Below are positions 7,775 through 17,640 of a DNA stretch of 64,000 nt, in pieces (the first letter of the stretch is position 1; each line of letters opens with the position of its first letter). The notes beneath the pieces were generated by a model. That model ran no database searches, was not told the DNA's origin, and was given only the letters and a program-made list of their open reading frames with translations. This DNA is from Beijerinckiaceae bacterium (GTDB lineage: Bacteria > Pseudomonadota > Alphaproteobacteria > Rhizobiales > Beijerinckiaceae), in NCBI GenBank assembly GCA_030684835.1, contig JAUXWZ010000055.1, forward strand, positions 1 to 64,000. Reading direction: 5' to 3'. Both the position numbers and the translations under genes were made by a program.

Positions 7775-9196
7775 ATGTCATTTTCCGTCGCCATCATCGG
7801 CAGGCCCAACGTCGGCAAATCGACGCTGTTCAACCGGCTGGTTGGCAAAAAACTCGCACTTGTAGATGATCGTCCCGGCGTGACGCGTGATCGCCGTGAA
7901 GGCGAAGCGCATCTTGCCGACCTCACATTCACAATCATCGACACCGCCGGTCTCGAACAAGGCGATGTCGCGTCGCTCTCGGGGCGCATGCGCGCGCAGA
8001 CTGAAGCCGCCATTGAGGCCGCCGACGCTGTCTTTTTCGTCATCGACGCGCGCACGGGCGTGACGCCGACCGATCGCCATTTCGCCGAACTCGTGCGCCG
8101 AGCCAATAAACCCATCATCCTCATCGCGAACAAGGCGGAAGGTAAGCAGGGCGAAGCGGGCGCACTCGACGCTTACGAACTGGGGCTGGGCGAGCCCGTG
8201 CCCCTGTCCGCCGAACACGGCGACGGGTTTGGCTCGCTTTACGAAGCCCTGCTTGACGCGTTGCCCGAAGAAACCGCCGCTCCTGCCGAGCCGGAAGACG
8301 ACGAGGGACCACGGCTGGTCCTCGACGACGAGGAGGACGGCAGCGAACTCGACATGACGAAGCCGCTGCGTATCGCGGTTGTCGGCCGTCCGAACGCGGG
8401 CAAGTCCACGCTCATAAATCGGATTCTGGGCGAAGAACGTCTTCTGACCGGCCCCGAGGCCGGCATTACGCGCGACTCCATCGGTGTTGATTTTGCCTGG
8501 GCCGGCCCGCAGGGGCCGCGGCAGATCAAGCTTTGGGACACCGCTGGCATGCGCAGGCGCGCCAACGTGCAGGACAAGCTTGAAAAGCTCGCCGTGGCCG
8601 ACGCCATTCGGGCCATCCGCTTTGCGGAGATTGTCGTCGTCCTGCTGGACGCAACGATTCCCTTTGAGAAGCAGGATCTGACCATCGCCGATCTTGTGGA
8701 GCGCGAGGGCAGGGGCCTCGTATTTGCGCTCAACAAGTGGGATCTCGTGGAAGATCCGAACAAGACATTGCAGCTACTGCGCGAAGAAGCTGATCTGCTG
8801 ATGCCGCAATTGCGCGGCTCTCCTGTTGTTCCCGTGTCCGGGTTGACCGGCGGCGGGCTCGACAAGCTGATGGCCGCGGTAATGCGCGTGCATGAAACGT
8901 GGAACAAGCGCATCTCGACCGGCAAGCTCAATCGCTGGTTGACCGCAACGATTGACCGCACGCCGCCGCCGGCGGTGTCGGGTCGCCGCATCAAGATCCG
9001 CTACATGACGCAGCCCAAGGCGCGGCCGCCGTTTTTTGTGCTGTTCGGCAACCAGTTGACGTCGTTGCCCACAAGCTATGAGCGCTTTCTCGTCAACGGG
9101 CTGCGCGAGACGTTCGACTTACCCGGTGTGCCGATCCGCATCTCCAAGCGCACCAGCGATAACCCCTACGCCCACAAAGCCAGCCGACACCGCTAA
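7775..9196 (+). CDS. der: Ribosome assembly GTPase Der (EngA)
   Basis: A 473-residue double GTPase. The first P-loop GRPNVGKS is at residues 9-16 and the second GRPNAGKS at about 204-211; both domains have DTAG and NKxD-type motifs (IANKAEG, ALNKWDL). The first NKxD is altered to NKAE, as seen in many alphaproteobacteria. A KH-like domain occupies about residues 385-473 (RHKASRH-type basic tail). Der acts in 50S subunit maturation. An acidic linker (about 166-193, [14 protein letters not shown]) separates the G domains. It follows the YfgM-like gene by 16 bp and is very probably in one operon with it. Confidence 0.97.
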   Translation: MSFSVAIIGRPNVGKSTLFNRLVGKKLALVDDRPGVTRDRREGEAHLADLTFTIIDTAGLEQGDVASLSGRMRAQTEAAIEAADAVFFVIDARTGVTPTDRHFAELVRRANKPIILIANKAEGKQGEAGALDAYELGLGEPVPLSAEHGDGFGSLYEALLDALPEETAAPAEPEDDEGPRLVLDDEEDGSELDMTKPLRIAVVGRPNAGKSTLINRILGEERLLTGPEAGITRDSIGVDFAWAGPQGPRQIKLWDTAGMRRRANVQDKLEKLAVADAIRAIRFAEIVVVLLDATIPFEKQDLTIADLVEREGRGLVFALNKWDLVEDPNKTLQLLREEADLLMPQLRGSPVVPVSGLTGGGLDKLMAAVMRVHETWNKRISTGKLNRWLTATIDRTPPPAVSGRRIKIRYMTQPKARPPFFVLFGNQLTSLPTSYERFLVNGLRETFDLPGVPIRISKRTSDNPYAHKASRHR

Positions 9197-9203
9197 ACGC
9201 GTT

Positions 9204-9231
9204 GCTTGCGCGCCCGCAAGCGACCGCTTGC
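9204..9231 (+). terminator. Overlapping short inverted repeats after der
   Basis: GCTTGC (9204-9209), GCAAGC (9216-9221) and GCTTGC (9226-9231) can form two mutually exclusive 6-bp hairpins just after the der stop codon. There is no T-run, so this is a weak terminator candidate. Confidence 0.25.
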
Positions 9232-9325
9232 AGCGGCCTAGATTGCAGCTGATCGCTCCAGAGCCATATGCAGACGCGAAGGCGGCTCGCGATATTCGCG
9301 GCCGCGTAGCGACGGAGCATCCATC

Positions 9326-10024
9326 ATGCTGCAGGTGAGAAAGGCCGCCGATCGCGGCCGCGCAGATTTCGGTTGGCTTGATAGCCGGCACACGTTCTCC
9401 TTTGGCGAATATTACGATCCGGGCTTCATGGGCTTTGGCCCGTTGCAGGTCATCAACGATGATCGCGTCGCGCCGGGCGGCGGCTTTGGCACGCATGGTC
9501 ATCGCGAGATGGAAATCGTCTCCTACGTTCTCGATGGATCGTTGGCGCACAAGGACTCGCTTGGCACGGGCTCCATGATCACGCCCGGGGACGTTCAGCG
9601 CATGAGCGCAGGCACGGGCATCCGCCACAGTGAGTTTAACGGCTCGGACAAGGAGCCAGTACACTTTTTACAAATCTGGCTGCTGCCCAACGCAAACGCG
9701 ATTGAGCCGTCCTACGAGCAGAAAAACTTCCCCGACCGCATCGGCAAATTGCGGCTTGTTGGCTCAAGCGACGGGCGCGAGGGATCGGTGACGATTCACT
9801 CTGACGCCGATCTCTATGCAACCGTTCTGGCGAACGGCGAGGCCGTCGAACATGCCTTCGGCAACCAGCGCATCGGCTGGGTGCAAGTTGCGCGCGGTTC
9901 AGTCGAGGTAAATGGCGTGACGCTTGAAGAGGGCGATGGGCTCGCGATTGCGGATGAAGCCGCAATCACAATCCGCGGTCGCGAGGGCGATGCGGAAGCT
10001 CTTTTGTTTGACATGGCAAAGTAG
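9326..10024 (+). CDS. Pirin family protein (YhaK-like)
   Basis: A 232-residue bicupin of the pirin family. The N-terminal cupin has the metal-site motif THGHREMEIVSYVLDG (about residues 55-70) and the family hallmark MSAGTGIRHSEFN, followed by LQIWLLPN. The sequence is closest in pattern to the E. coli YhaK/YhhW branch, some members of which oxidise quercetin; the natural substrate is unknown. A GGAGCATCCATC sequence precedes the ATG at 9326. It stands alone, 129 bp after der, and converges with the SDR gene. Confidence 0.9.
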   Translation: MLQVRKAADRGRADFGWLDSRHTFSFGEYYDPGFMGFGPLQVINDDRVAPGGGFGTHGHREMEIVSYVLDGSLAHKDSLGTGSMITPGDVQRMSAGTGIRHSEFNGSDKEPVHFLQIWLLPNANAIEPSYEQKNFPDRIGKLRLVGSSDGREGSVTIHSDADLYATVLANGEAVEHAFGNQRIGWVQVARGSVEVNGVTLEEGDGLAIADEAAITIRGREGDAEALLFDMAK

Positions 10025-10055
10025 GTCAGCGCGCAAGGCTGTCCGATAGCAAACC

Positions 10056-10079
10056 CTTCTCCCCGTATGCGGGGAGAAG
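10056..10079. terminator. Perfect 10-bp hairpin in a convergent gap (REP-like)
   Basis: CTTCTCCCCG and CGGGGAGAAG pair perfectly around the loop TATG, between the convergent pirin and SDR genes. The CTCCCCG-n-CGGGGAG core followed by ACCGGATG resembles a repetitive palindrome found between genes in many Rhizobiales genomes; only one copy is seen in this window. It would serve as a two-way terminator. Confidence 0.6.
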
Positions 10080-10131
10080 ATTACCGGATGGCCTGCGTTA
10101 TTCCCCTAGCGACGGGACGGCGTCAGGCGAA

Positions 10132-10881
10132 TCACGCGGGCCCTTGGAACTTGCGAACCTTGTCGGCTGGAAGATCGTACAGAACGCCTGTTTCTTTCCA
10201 TTCAGGCGAGCACAGCTTCGCGATCTGCGGCGCGATTTCCTCGGGCGCGGGAATGGTCATCGGGTCCTCGCCCGGCATGGCCTGAGCGCGCATTTGCGTT
10301 CGCACGTAGCCGGGCGTCACCATCGTCACGCAAACATTCGACGTTGTCTTCGTTTCCGCAGCATAGGTGCGGCCGATGGCGTCGAGCGCGGCCTTCGTCG
10401 TCGCGTAAAGGCCGCGGTAGGGCGCAAGGTCCGCCTTGTGCCCGGCGCCCGACGTCATCAGTACGACGCGCCCTGCATCCGAGGCGCGCAGCAACAGGTC
10501 CAATGAGCGAATGAGACGATAGTTGGCGGTCACGTTGACGGCGAACACCTTGTCCCATTCTTTGGGGTCGAGATGCGGAACCGGCGAAATGGAGCCCAGC
10601 AGCGCGGCGTTGCCGACAAAAATATCAAGCTTTTTCCAGCGCTCGAAAATAGCAGCGCCAAGACGATCCAGCGCCTCGAAGTCCGTGATGTCGCACGGCA
10701 CGAGCGTCGTGCTCCCTCCGAGTTTCGTGATCTCGTCGTCGAGCGCTTCGAGGCTGCCTTGCGTGCGGGCCAGTGCGATCACATGGGCGCCCTGTCGCGC
10801 AAGCTCTATGGCGACGGCGCGGCCAATGCCGCGCGAGGCGCCCGTGACCAGAGCTATTCTGTTTTCGAGGGGACGCGACAT
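10132..10881 (-). CDS. SDR family oxidoreductase
   Basis: A 249-residue classical short-chain dehydrogenase. The NAD(P)-binding motif is TGASRGIGRAV near residues 14-24, NAALLG stands in the NNAG position, and the catalytic YATTKAA (YxxxK) is present with a Ser in VLMTSGAG. The substrate is unknown. The gene follows purF on the same strand with a 51-bp gap, an arrangement that recurs in Rhizobiales as part of the radA-cvpA-purF run, so co-transcription is likely. Confidence 0.88.
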   Translation of the reverse strand: MSRPLENRIALVTGASRGIGRAVAIELARQGAHVIALARTQGSLEALDDEITKLGGSTTLVPCDITDFEALDRLGAAIFERWKKLDIFVGNAALLGSISPVPHLDPKEWDKVFAVNVTANYRLIRSLDLLLRASDAGRVVLMTSGAGHKADLAPYRGLYATTKAALDAIGRTYAAETKTTSNVCVTMVTPGYVRTQMRAQAMPGEDPMTIPAPEEIAPQIAKLCSPEWKETGVLYDLPADKVRKFQGPA

Positions 10882-10932
10882 GTCGATCTCCGGCTTTGCG
10901 GCGTCAGACGCCGGTCCGACTGCGCCGGATGC

Positions 10933-12447
10933 TTAACCCGCTTCGGCCAGAAGCGACAACTGCTGCCGGTTGGGATCGCCTGCAATATCGGTGAGCATCG
11001 TCGGGTAGTCGCCGGTGAAGCAATGATCGGTGAATTGAGGGCGCTGGGCGTCGCGGCCCTCGTAGCCCATGGCGCGGTAAATGCCGTCCACCGACAGGAA
11101 CGCGAGCGAATCAGCGCCCACGTATTTGCACATGCCTTCGATGTCGATCTTGCCGTTCTTCGTCATCTGTGCGGCGAGCAGTTTGTCCTGCTGCGGCGTA
11201 TCAATGCCGTAATAATCGGGGTGCGTAATGGGCGGCGAGGATATCCGGAAGTGGACTTCCTTTGCGCCGGCGTCACGCATCATCTTCACGATTTTCACGG
11301 ACGTCGTGCCGCGCACGATCGAATCGTCGATAAGGACGATTCGCTTGCCCTTAACCACGCAGCGGTTTGCGCTGTGTTTCAGGCGCACGCCCAGTTCGCG
11401 AATGGACTGCGTTGGCTCGATGAACGTGCGGCCGACGTAATGATTTCGGATGATGCCAAGCTCAAACGGAATGCCCGATTGCGCTGCGTAGCCAATAGCG
11501 GCCGGAACGCCGGAGTCCGGCACTGGCACGATGACGTCGGCATCAATGCCGGCCTCCATCGCGAGCTGCGCTCCCATACGCTTGCGCACATCGTAGACCG
11601 GGCGGCCATGCACAACGGAATCCGGCCGGGAGAAATAGATGTACTCAAAGATGCAAGGGCGCATGACCTGCGGCGGAAACGGCTTGTGGCTTTCGAGCCC
11701 GTCCTCTGAGATCACGATGATCTCGCCGTTTTCCACATCGCGGATGAAACGCGCGCCGATGATGTCGAGCGCGCAGGTTTCTGACGCGAGGATGTAATTG
11801 CCGTTGAGTTCGCCGATCACGAGGGGGCGGATGCCGAGGGGGTCGCGGGCGCCAATGAGCTTTTTGTTGCTCAGCGCCACAAGGGAGTACGCGCCTTCTA
11901 TCTGGCGAAGGGCCTCGATGAACCGCTCCAGAATTCGCGCGCGGCGGCTGCGCGCCACCAGATGCAGAATGACTTCGGTGTCGGAGGTGGACTGATAGAT
12001 CGCGCCATCGCGGATCAGCTCGCGACGAATTGATAGCGCGTTCGTCAAATTGCCGTTATGCGCGACTGCGAAGCCGCCGGTGTCCAGCTCAGCAAACAAG
12101 GGCTGGACGTTGCGCAGGATTGTTTCGCCTGTCGTCGAATAGCGGACGTGACCGACGGCGGCGTTGCCGGGCAAGCGGTCAATGATCGACTGGCTGGAGA
12201 AGTTTTCGCCCACCAGGCCCATGCGGCGTTCCGACGAAAAACGCTTTCCATCGAAAGAGACGATGCCGGCGGCCTCCTGGCCACGGTGCTGAAGCGCGTG
12301 CAGGCCAAGCGCCGTAATCGCGGCCGCGTCGGGATGCCCGAAAATCCCGAAGACGCCGCATTCCTCGCGAAGCGTGTCGCCGTCGAGATCGAAATCCGCT
12401 GCATGCGCGGTCGAGGGGAACGCGTGATTGTTTGTCGCTTGCGACAT
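10933..12447 (-). CDS. purF: Amidophosphoribosyltransferase
   Basis: A 504-residue enzyme for the first committed step of purine synthesis (PRPP plus glutamine to phosphoribosylamine). The N-terminal nucleophile is Cys30 in REECGVFGIFG, so the first 29 residues form a propeptide that must be removed. The glutaminase domain has GHVRYSTTG and AHNGNLTN; the phosphoribosyltransferase domain has VLIDDSIVRGTT, the PRPP loop. The ATG at 12447 has GGGGAA upstream, and the longer frame to 12522 adds no homologous sequence. It lies downstream of cvpA as in many bacteria. Confidence 0.97.
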   Translation of the reverse strand: MSQATNNHAFPSTAHAADFDLDGDTLREECGVFGIFGHPDAAAITALGLHALQHRGQEAAGIVSFDGKRFSSERRMGLVGENFSSQSIIDRLPGNAAVGHVRYSTTGETILRNVQPLFAELDTGGFAVAHNGNLTNALSIRRELIRDGAIYQSTSDTEVILHLVARSRRARILERFIEALRQIEGAYSLVALSNKKLIGARDPLGIRPLVIGELNGNYILASETCALDIIGARFIRDVENGEIIVISEDGLESHKPFPPQVMRPCIFEYIYFSRPDSVVHGRPVYDVRKRMGAQLAMEAGIDADVIVPVPDSGVPAAIGYAAQSGIPFELGIIRNHYVGRTFIEPTQSIRELGVRLKHSANRCVVKGKRIVLIDDSIVRGTTSVKIVKMMRDAGAKEVHFRISSPPITHPDYYGIDTPQQDKLLAAQMTKNGKIDIEGMCKYVGADSLAFLSVDGIYRAMGYEGRDAQRPQFTDHCFTGDYPTMLTDIAGDPNRQQLSLLAEAG

Positions 12448-12582
12448 GGCTTTCCCCAACGATGCGCGATAGCAGGCACAGACTGAACGCTGTGGCCTGA
12501 AGTGCCTACATAGTCGCTTCAAACGCTTTTGTCAGGGGCGTTGCGTCGCACCAACGTCGCGGCCACAAAATTTTTCCCCCAA

Positions 12583-13167
12583 TCAGAGCCGGCGCGCCGG
12601 CGGTTGCTCGCTCGACGGCGCAGTTCCCGTTTGCGGTGGCGGGTCGCCTTCGCGCAGGCGGCGGTTAACCCGATCCTGGAGCGTATTCAGCGGATCTTCC
12701 GGAAGCATGGCCATCAATTGTTCGCCGGTTGACTGCAAGAACGGCCGCGTTTTGGCCTCCCGGACCCACGAGGGCTGGCCTTTTTCTGGCACCAGCCAGG
12801 AGAAAAACAGGAAGGCCACAACGCATAGCAAAACGCCGCGAGCTGCCCCAAAAAAGAAACCCAGCGTTCGATCGAGCGCGCCGACCTTCGAATCGAGAAT
12901 CGCATCGGAGATACGCACAGTGATAATCGAGACGATGATCAGCGTTATCAAGAATACGCCGCCAACGGCTGTGGCAAGCGCAATCGTATCCTTGGCGATG
13001 TAGGGCTTGAGGTATGGCAACGCGATGGGATGAAAGTAATAGGCTGCGACTGCCGCTGCCGCCCAGGACGCGATTGCGAGAACTTCTCGCGTGAATCCGC
13101 GCAACATCGACAAAATCGCCGAGATGAAGACGACTCCGAGCAGTCCAAGATCAAGATATGACGGCAT
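12583..13167 (-). CDS. cvpA: CvpA family membrane protein
   Basis: A 194-residue inner-membrane protein with four hydrophobic helices (about residues 5-25, 29-48, 62-85 and 102-123) and the family start LDLGLLGVVFISAILSMLRG. The C-terminal tail is Pro-rich and polar. CvpA homologues affect envelope homeostasis and colicin V production in E. coli; a precise activity is not known. The ATG at 13167 starts directly before the first helix; the upstream frame adds 12 unlikely residues. It sits between radA and purF on the same strand. Confidence 0.92.
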   Translation of the reverse strand: MPSYLDLGLLGVVFISAILSMLRGFTREVLAIASWAAAAVAAYYFHPIALPYLKPYIAKDTIALATAVGGVFLITLIIVSIITVRISDAILDSKVGALDRTLGFFFGAARGVLLCVVAFLFFSWLVPEKGQPSWVREAKTRPFLQSTGEQLMAMLPEDPLNTLQDRVNRRLREGDPPPQTGTAPSSEQPPARRL

Positions 13168-13278
13168 CAATCGACTTTCCGTAGGCTCGGCGCGCGCAAA
13201 CATCCGGCGGATTCTCTAGGTTCCGCGGGCGAAGTTATACATAAGCGAAGGCCCAGCGTCACCCCGACGCACCGTCAA

Positions 13279-14688
13279 TCAACTAACAGCTGTGGGCCGC
13301 TGGGGATTACGCTTGGGCGCGCGCGCCGCGATGTCTGCAACAAGTGATGCGATGTGGCCACATGCGGAGAGCGTGAGCGGGCTTTTTTCCTGTCCTTCGA
13401 GCGCGCCCGGTGGTGCGACGGCTGCGCGGAAGCCGAGTTTCGCCGCCTCCTTGAGCCGATGACCGCCATGGGCCACGGGGCGCACGGCGCCCGACAACGC
13501 GATCTCGCCGAAATAAACGCCGTCGCCGGGCAGCGCGGAGCCTGTAAGCGAGGAAATCAACGCTGCCGCAGCGGCAAGATCAGCTGCAGGCTCGTCTATG
13601 CGCAGGCCGCCAGCGACGTTCAAATAAACGTCATGTTGTCCAAGTCGCAGGCCGCCGTGCGCCTCCAGCACAGCCAGAACCATCGAAAGCCGCGCAGGGT
13701 CCCAGCCCACTACGGCGCGGCGCGGCGTGCCAAGCGATGTCGGCGCGACCAGCGCCTGTATCTCCACCAGCACAGGGCGTGTGCCTTCCATGCCTGCGAG
13801 CACTGCGGCGCCTGGCGCCGATGCGTCACGCCCGGCCAGGAAGAGGGCTGAGGGATTGGTGACTTCGCTCAAGCCAGCGCCGGTCATTTCGAAGACGCCG
13901 ATCTCGTCGGTGGGGCCGAAACGATTCTTCACCGCGCGCAGGATGCGAAATTGTCTCCCGCCTTCGCCTTCAAATGAGACAACCGCGTCCACCATATGCT
14001 CGACGACGCGTGGGCCTGCGATCTGGCCATCTTTGGTGACGTGACCGACCATGATGACGCATGCGCCGGTTGTCTTGGCGTAACGGATCAGCGCCTGCGC
14101 CGACGTGCGCACCTGCGTCACTGTGCCGGGAGAGGCTTCGGCTGAATTCGTCCACATGGTCTGTATCGAGTCGATGACCACAAGCGCGGGACGTTCTCCC
14201 TGCTTCAAAGTCGCGATGATATCGTCGACGCTGGTCTCAGCGGCCAGTTCGACAGGCGAATCCGACAGCCCCAGCCGCGACGCGCGCAGACGCACCTGCG
14301 CCACCGCTTCTTCGCCAGAGATGTAGACGACCCGGCGGCCCAGCAGCGCGAGACGCGCGCAGGCCTGAATCAGCAGCGTCGATTTCCCGATACCCGGCTC
14401 GCCGCCGATGAGGATCACCGAGCCCGGCACAAACCCGCCCCCTGTCACACGGTCGAGTTCGGCGATCCCTGAGTGAATCCGTGGGGCCTCGCGGCCGCCG
14501 CCTTGCAAGGCCTCAAGCGCGAACACGCGGCCTTTGCCAGCGCCTGCGACCGCGCGCGCGCCGATGCCGGAGGAGGGCGCCTCTTCGGTCATCGTGTTCC
14601 ACTCGTTGCACGCCTCGCATTTGCCCTGCCAGCGCTGAGCGACGGCGCCGCAATTCTGGCAGACGAAGGTGGTGTGGCTTTTCGCCAT
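13279..14688 (-). CDS. radA: DNA repair protein RadA
   Basis: A 469-residue RecA-like helicase that helps branch migration during recombination. Zinc finger cysteines are 10, 13, 24 and 27 (CQNCG, CEACNEW). Walker A is GEPGIGKST near residues 96-104, and the RadA-specific KNRFGPTDEIGVFEM follows; the Lon-protease-like C-terminal domain ends the protein. Its ATG at 14688 overlaps the stop codon of a small upstream gene as TGATG, so the start is well supported and translation is probably coupled. cvpA follows 111 bp downstream. Confidence 0.97.
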   Translation of the reverse strand: MAKSHTTFVCQNCGAVAQRWQGKCEACNEWNTMTEEAPSSGIGARAVAGAGKGRVFALEALQGGGREAPRIHSGIAELDRVTGGGFVPGSVILIGGEPGIGKSTLLIQACARLALLGRRVVYISGEEAVAQVRLRASRLGLSDSPVELAAETSVDDIIATLKQGERPALVVIDSIQTMWTNSAEASPGTVTQVRTSAQALIRYAKTTGACVIMVGHVTKDGQIAGPRVVEHMVDAVVSFEGEGGRQFRILRAVKNRFGPTDEIGVFEMTGAGLSEVTNPSALFLAGRDASAPGAAVLAGMEGTRPVLVEIQALVAPTSLGTPRRAVVGWDPARLSMVLAVLEAHGGLRLGQHDVYLNVAGGLRIDEPAADLAAAAALISSLTGSALPGDGVYFGEIALSGAVRPVAHGGHRLKEAAKLGFRAAVAPPGALEGQEKSPLTLSACGHIASLVADIAARAPKRNPQRPTAVS

Positions 14689-14903
14689 CAGGCTGCGCGT
14701 GGTTCTGGTGTGGCGTGGGGTAGGCCGCACGCGTCGATATGCGCGCGGATGTCGGCGAGCTGACGCTCAAGCGCATCCTCGGCCGCGCGCAATTCGTCGA
14801 AAGCGCGACGCATCGAGGCGGCAGTCTCGGCAAAACTCCGCTGCGAGCGAAACGGCAGGCAGGCGGCGACGGGCTGATCAAAACCGGCTTCTTCGAATGT
14901 CAT
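14688..14903 (-). CDS. Small coiled-coil protein coupled to radA
   Basis: A 71-residue reading frame not matching a family I recognise. The start at 14903 has a strong GGAGGGACCC ribosome site, and the stop codon overlaps the radA start as TGATG. Residues about 25-58 (for example FDELRAAEDALERQLADI) form a probable coiled coil, with a single Cys near residue 60. Ribosome site, overlap and helical pattern make it more likely real than random. It may be a small regulator or simply ensure RadA translation. Confidence 0.55.
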   Translation of the reverse strand: MTFEEAGFDQPVAACLPFRSQRSFAETAASMRRAFDELRAAEDALERQLADIRAHIDACGLPHATPEPRAA

Positions 14904-15010
14904 GGGTCCCTCCAGGGCGAATCCATGACGAGAACAATACATGAACGCAAATTTCCCGCAAGCCAGGCGCCGTTCTGTTCGTTAAGCTCGGGACGTCGCG
15001 GATTGCCCGA

Positions 15011-16138
15011 CTAACTGACGTAAACGCGATGATATCGCCGGCCAAGGCTGGTGAGGATTTCGTATCCGATCGTACCGGCGCGGTGGGCGAGATCGTCGAC
15101 GGTGATCTCGTCGCCCAGCAACCGCCCCATGGCGCCCGGCTTCAGCGCCTCCTTGGGCGCGTCTGTTGCGTCGATGACGATTATGTCCATCGATACGCGC
15201 CCGGCGAATGGGCAGCGCACGCCGCCGATGATGGCCTCGCCGGCGCGTGCGCCGTGTGCGCCTGAGGCGCTGCGCAGCAATCCGTCCGCATAGCCAACGC
15301 CGATGGCCGCGAGCACGCTGTCGCGCCGCGCGGTCCAGGTCGCATTGTAGCCGACCGTGGCGCCGGCCTTGACTGGGCGAACGCGCAGGATCGGAGCGTC
15401 CAGCGTGACGACCGGCCGCATCGGATTAGGCAAGCCGGGCGACGCGTTGCCGCCGTAAAGCGCATAGCCCGGTCGCACAAGATCGTAGTGCGGTTTGCTT
15501 GCGAGAAGGATGCCCGACGAATTCGCCATGCTGGCGGGGGCGTTTGCAAACAACCCGCGCAAGCCGTCAAAAGCGCTGATCTGGCGCGCATTAAGCGCGT
15601 TGTCGCTTTCTTCGGAAGCAACGAAGTGGCTCATTACGAGATCGATGGCGCTGGCGTTCGCGTCGGCCGCGATGATGCGCGCTTCATCCGCGCTGGCGCC
15701 AAGCCGGTTCATACCCGTGTCGATGTGCAGGGCGCAGGGGCGTTGCGGCGCCAGCGCGCGCCATGTGCTCCATTCTTCCTGTGAGCCGATGATGGGCGTT
15801 GCGTCCGATGCGATAAGCGACTGCGCAACGTCCGCGTCCGCCAGCAGTCCGTTCAATACGTAAATGCGCGCGCCGCCTGTGCCCAGCGTTGCGCGGGTGC
15901 GACGCGCCTCGCTGGCGTGAGCGACGAAAAAAGTTTTGCAGCCTGCTTTCGAAAGCGCCTGGACTGCAGGCTCAAGTCCGATTCCGTAGGCGTCGGCCTT
16001 GACGACAGCGGCGCATTCCGCGCCGCGCGCGATGCGCGAAAGAGTGCGCCAGTTTTCGACCAGCGCGCCGAGGTTGATCGTGAGGATCGCCTGCGCTTCT
16101 TCGCGCGCCGGTGGCGCGGGTGGTATCGTTGCGCTCAC
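15011..16138 (-). CDS. alr: Alanine racemase
   Basis: A 375-residue PLP enzyme that makes D-alanine for peptidoglycan. The PLP lysine is Lys47 in AAVVKADAYG; YALYGG and the catalytic-Tyr region VGYNATW follow. The GTG at 16138 overlaps the dnaB stop codon as GTGA and has GGAG upstream, so translation is coupled to dnaB. Longer frames reaching into dnaB were rejected. The AYGIG in place of the common AYGHG is a minor variant. Confidence 0.95.
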   Translation of the reverse strand: MSATIPPAPPAREEAQAILTINLGALVENWRTLSRIARGAECAAVVKADAYGIGLEPAVQALSKAGCKTFFVAHASEARRTRATLGTGGARIYVLNGLLADADVAQSLIASDATPIIGSQEEWSTWRALAPQRPCALHIDTGMNRLGASADEARIIAADANASAIDLVMSHFVASEESDNALNARQISAFDGLRGLFANAPASMANSSGILLASKPHYDLVRPGYALYGGNASPGLPNPMRPVVTLDAPILRVRPVKAGATVGYNATWTARRDSVLAAIGVGYADGLLRSASGAHGARAGEAIIGGVRCPFAGRVSMDIIVIDATDAPKEALKPGAMGRLLGDEITVDDLAHRAGTIGYEILTSLGRRYHRVYVS

Positions 16139-17640
16139 ATCTGCTCCGGCAGCGCGTCTTCGCGGGCGAGATTGGAAAAGCGGGTCACTTCCGCGTCGAA
16201 CTGCAACTCGACTGTGCCGGTGGGTCCGTGACGCTGCTTGCCGATGATGACTTCGGCCTTGCCGTGCGCGCGCTCCATTTCGGCGAGCCAATTGGTGAAT
16301 TCTTCCGTGCCTTCGCGCGGCTGTTTGTTCTTGATGTAATATTCCTCGCGGAAAACGAAGAGCACCACGTCAGCGTCCTGTTCAATCGAGCCCGATTCGC
16401 GCAGGTCAGAAAGCTGCGGACGCTTGTCATCGCGCGATTCAACCTGACGCGACAATTGGGACAAAGCTATGACTGGGGCCGCCAGTTCCTTCGCCAGCGC
16501 CTTGAGGCCGGTGGTGATCTCGGTCAATTCCTGCACGCGGTTTCCCTCGCGCGATTTTGAGCCGGTGAGCAATTGCAAATAGTCGACGACGAGCACGTCG
16601 AGGCCCTTCTGGCGCTTCAGGCGGCGGGCGCGCGCGACGAGTTGCGCGATGGAAATGCCGCCGGTCTGGTCGATGTAGAACGGGATCGATTGCATCTCGC
16701 GCGCGGCTTCCGAAATGCGATGAAACTCGTGATCCTGAATATCGCCGCGCCGGATCTTGTACGATGGCACGCCTGATTGTTCTGCGATGATACGCGTCGC
16801 CAATTGCTCGGCCGACATTTCCAGCGAGAAGAAGCCGACGATGCCGCCGTTCTTGGGCACGTGCGCCCCATCGGCGCGCACTTCGTATTCGTAGGCCTTG
16901 GCGATGTTGAAGGCGATATTGGTCGCCAGCGCCGTCTTGCCCATGCCGGGACGGCCCGCGACGATGATAAGATCGGACGATTGCAGGCCGCCCATCTTCT
17001 GGTCGAGGTCCGTCATGCCGGTCGAGACGCCCGACAATTTTCCATCGCGCTCGTAGGCTTTTGCAGCCGTGTCGATGGCGGTGGTCAGCGCCTGTGAGAA
17101 GCTCTGGAAGCCGCCGTCGTAGCGGCCTTGCTCGGCGATTTCGTAGAGGCGGCGCTCGGCCTCCTCGATTTGCACGCGCGGCGACAGATCCACGGGCGAG
17201 TCGTAGGCCGTGTTCACGACGTCTTCGCCGATGGTGATGAGATTGCGCCGCACGGCGAGGTCGTAGATCGTGCGGCCGTAGTCTTGCGCGTTGATGACTG
17301 TGGTCGCTTCAGACGCGAGGCGCGCGAGATATTGGGGCACAGTCAGGCCACCCAGATCGTGCTCTCCCAGAAAGGTTTTCAGTGTAACCGGGGATGCGAC
17401 CTTGCCGGCGCGCACGAGTTGCGCGGTGATCTCGAAAACGCGGCGATGCAATTCTTCGTAGAAATGCTCGGCGCGCAGGAAATCGGATACGCGATCAAAC
17501 GCGTCGTTGTTCACGAGGATCGCGCCGAGCAGCGCTTGCTCCGCCTCAATATTGTGTGGCGCGAGGCGATAACTGGGTTCGGACGCGTTCGCCATGAGGG
17601 CGAAACGTCCCACGAATGGTTCGACGGCGGACATCTTCAT
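16135..17640 (-). CDS. dnaB: Replicative DNA helicase DnaB
   Basis: A 501-residue replicative helicase. The N-terminal domain (about residues 25-135, HNIEAEQALLGAIL) binds primase; the C-terminal RecA-like domain has Walker A AGRPGMGKTALA at about 228-239, LDVLVVDYLQLLTG as Walker B, and the arginine-finger region near the end. No intein is present. The start could be either the first ATG at 17640 or one at 17634 or 17595; only the first residues differ. It precedes alr with a 4-base overlap. Confidence 0.96.
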   Translation of the reverse strand: MKMSAVEPFVGRFALMANASEPSYRLAPHNIEAEQALLGAILVNNDAFDRVSDFLRAEHFYEELHRRVFEITAQLVRAGKVASPVTLKTFLGEHDLGGLTVPQYLARLASEATTVINAQDYGRTIYDLAVRRNLITIGEDVVNTAYDSPVDLSPRVQIEEAERRLYEIAEQGRYDGGFQSFSQALTTAIDTAAKAYERDGKLSGVSTGMTDLDQKMGGLQSSDLIIVAGRPGMGKTALATNIAFNIAKAYEYEVRADGAHVPKNGGIVGFFSLEMSAEQLATRIIAEQSGVPSYKIRRGDIQDHEFHRISEAAREMQSIPFYIDQTGGISIAQLVARARRLKRQKGLDVLVVDYLQLLTGSKSREGNRVQELTEITTGLKALAKELAAPVIALSQLSRQVESRDDKRPQLSDLRESGSIEQDADVVLFVFREEYYIKNKQPREGTEEFTNWLAEMERAHGKAEVIIGKQRHGPTGTVELQFDAEVTRFSNLAREDALPEQM

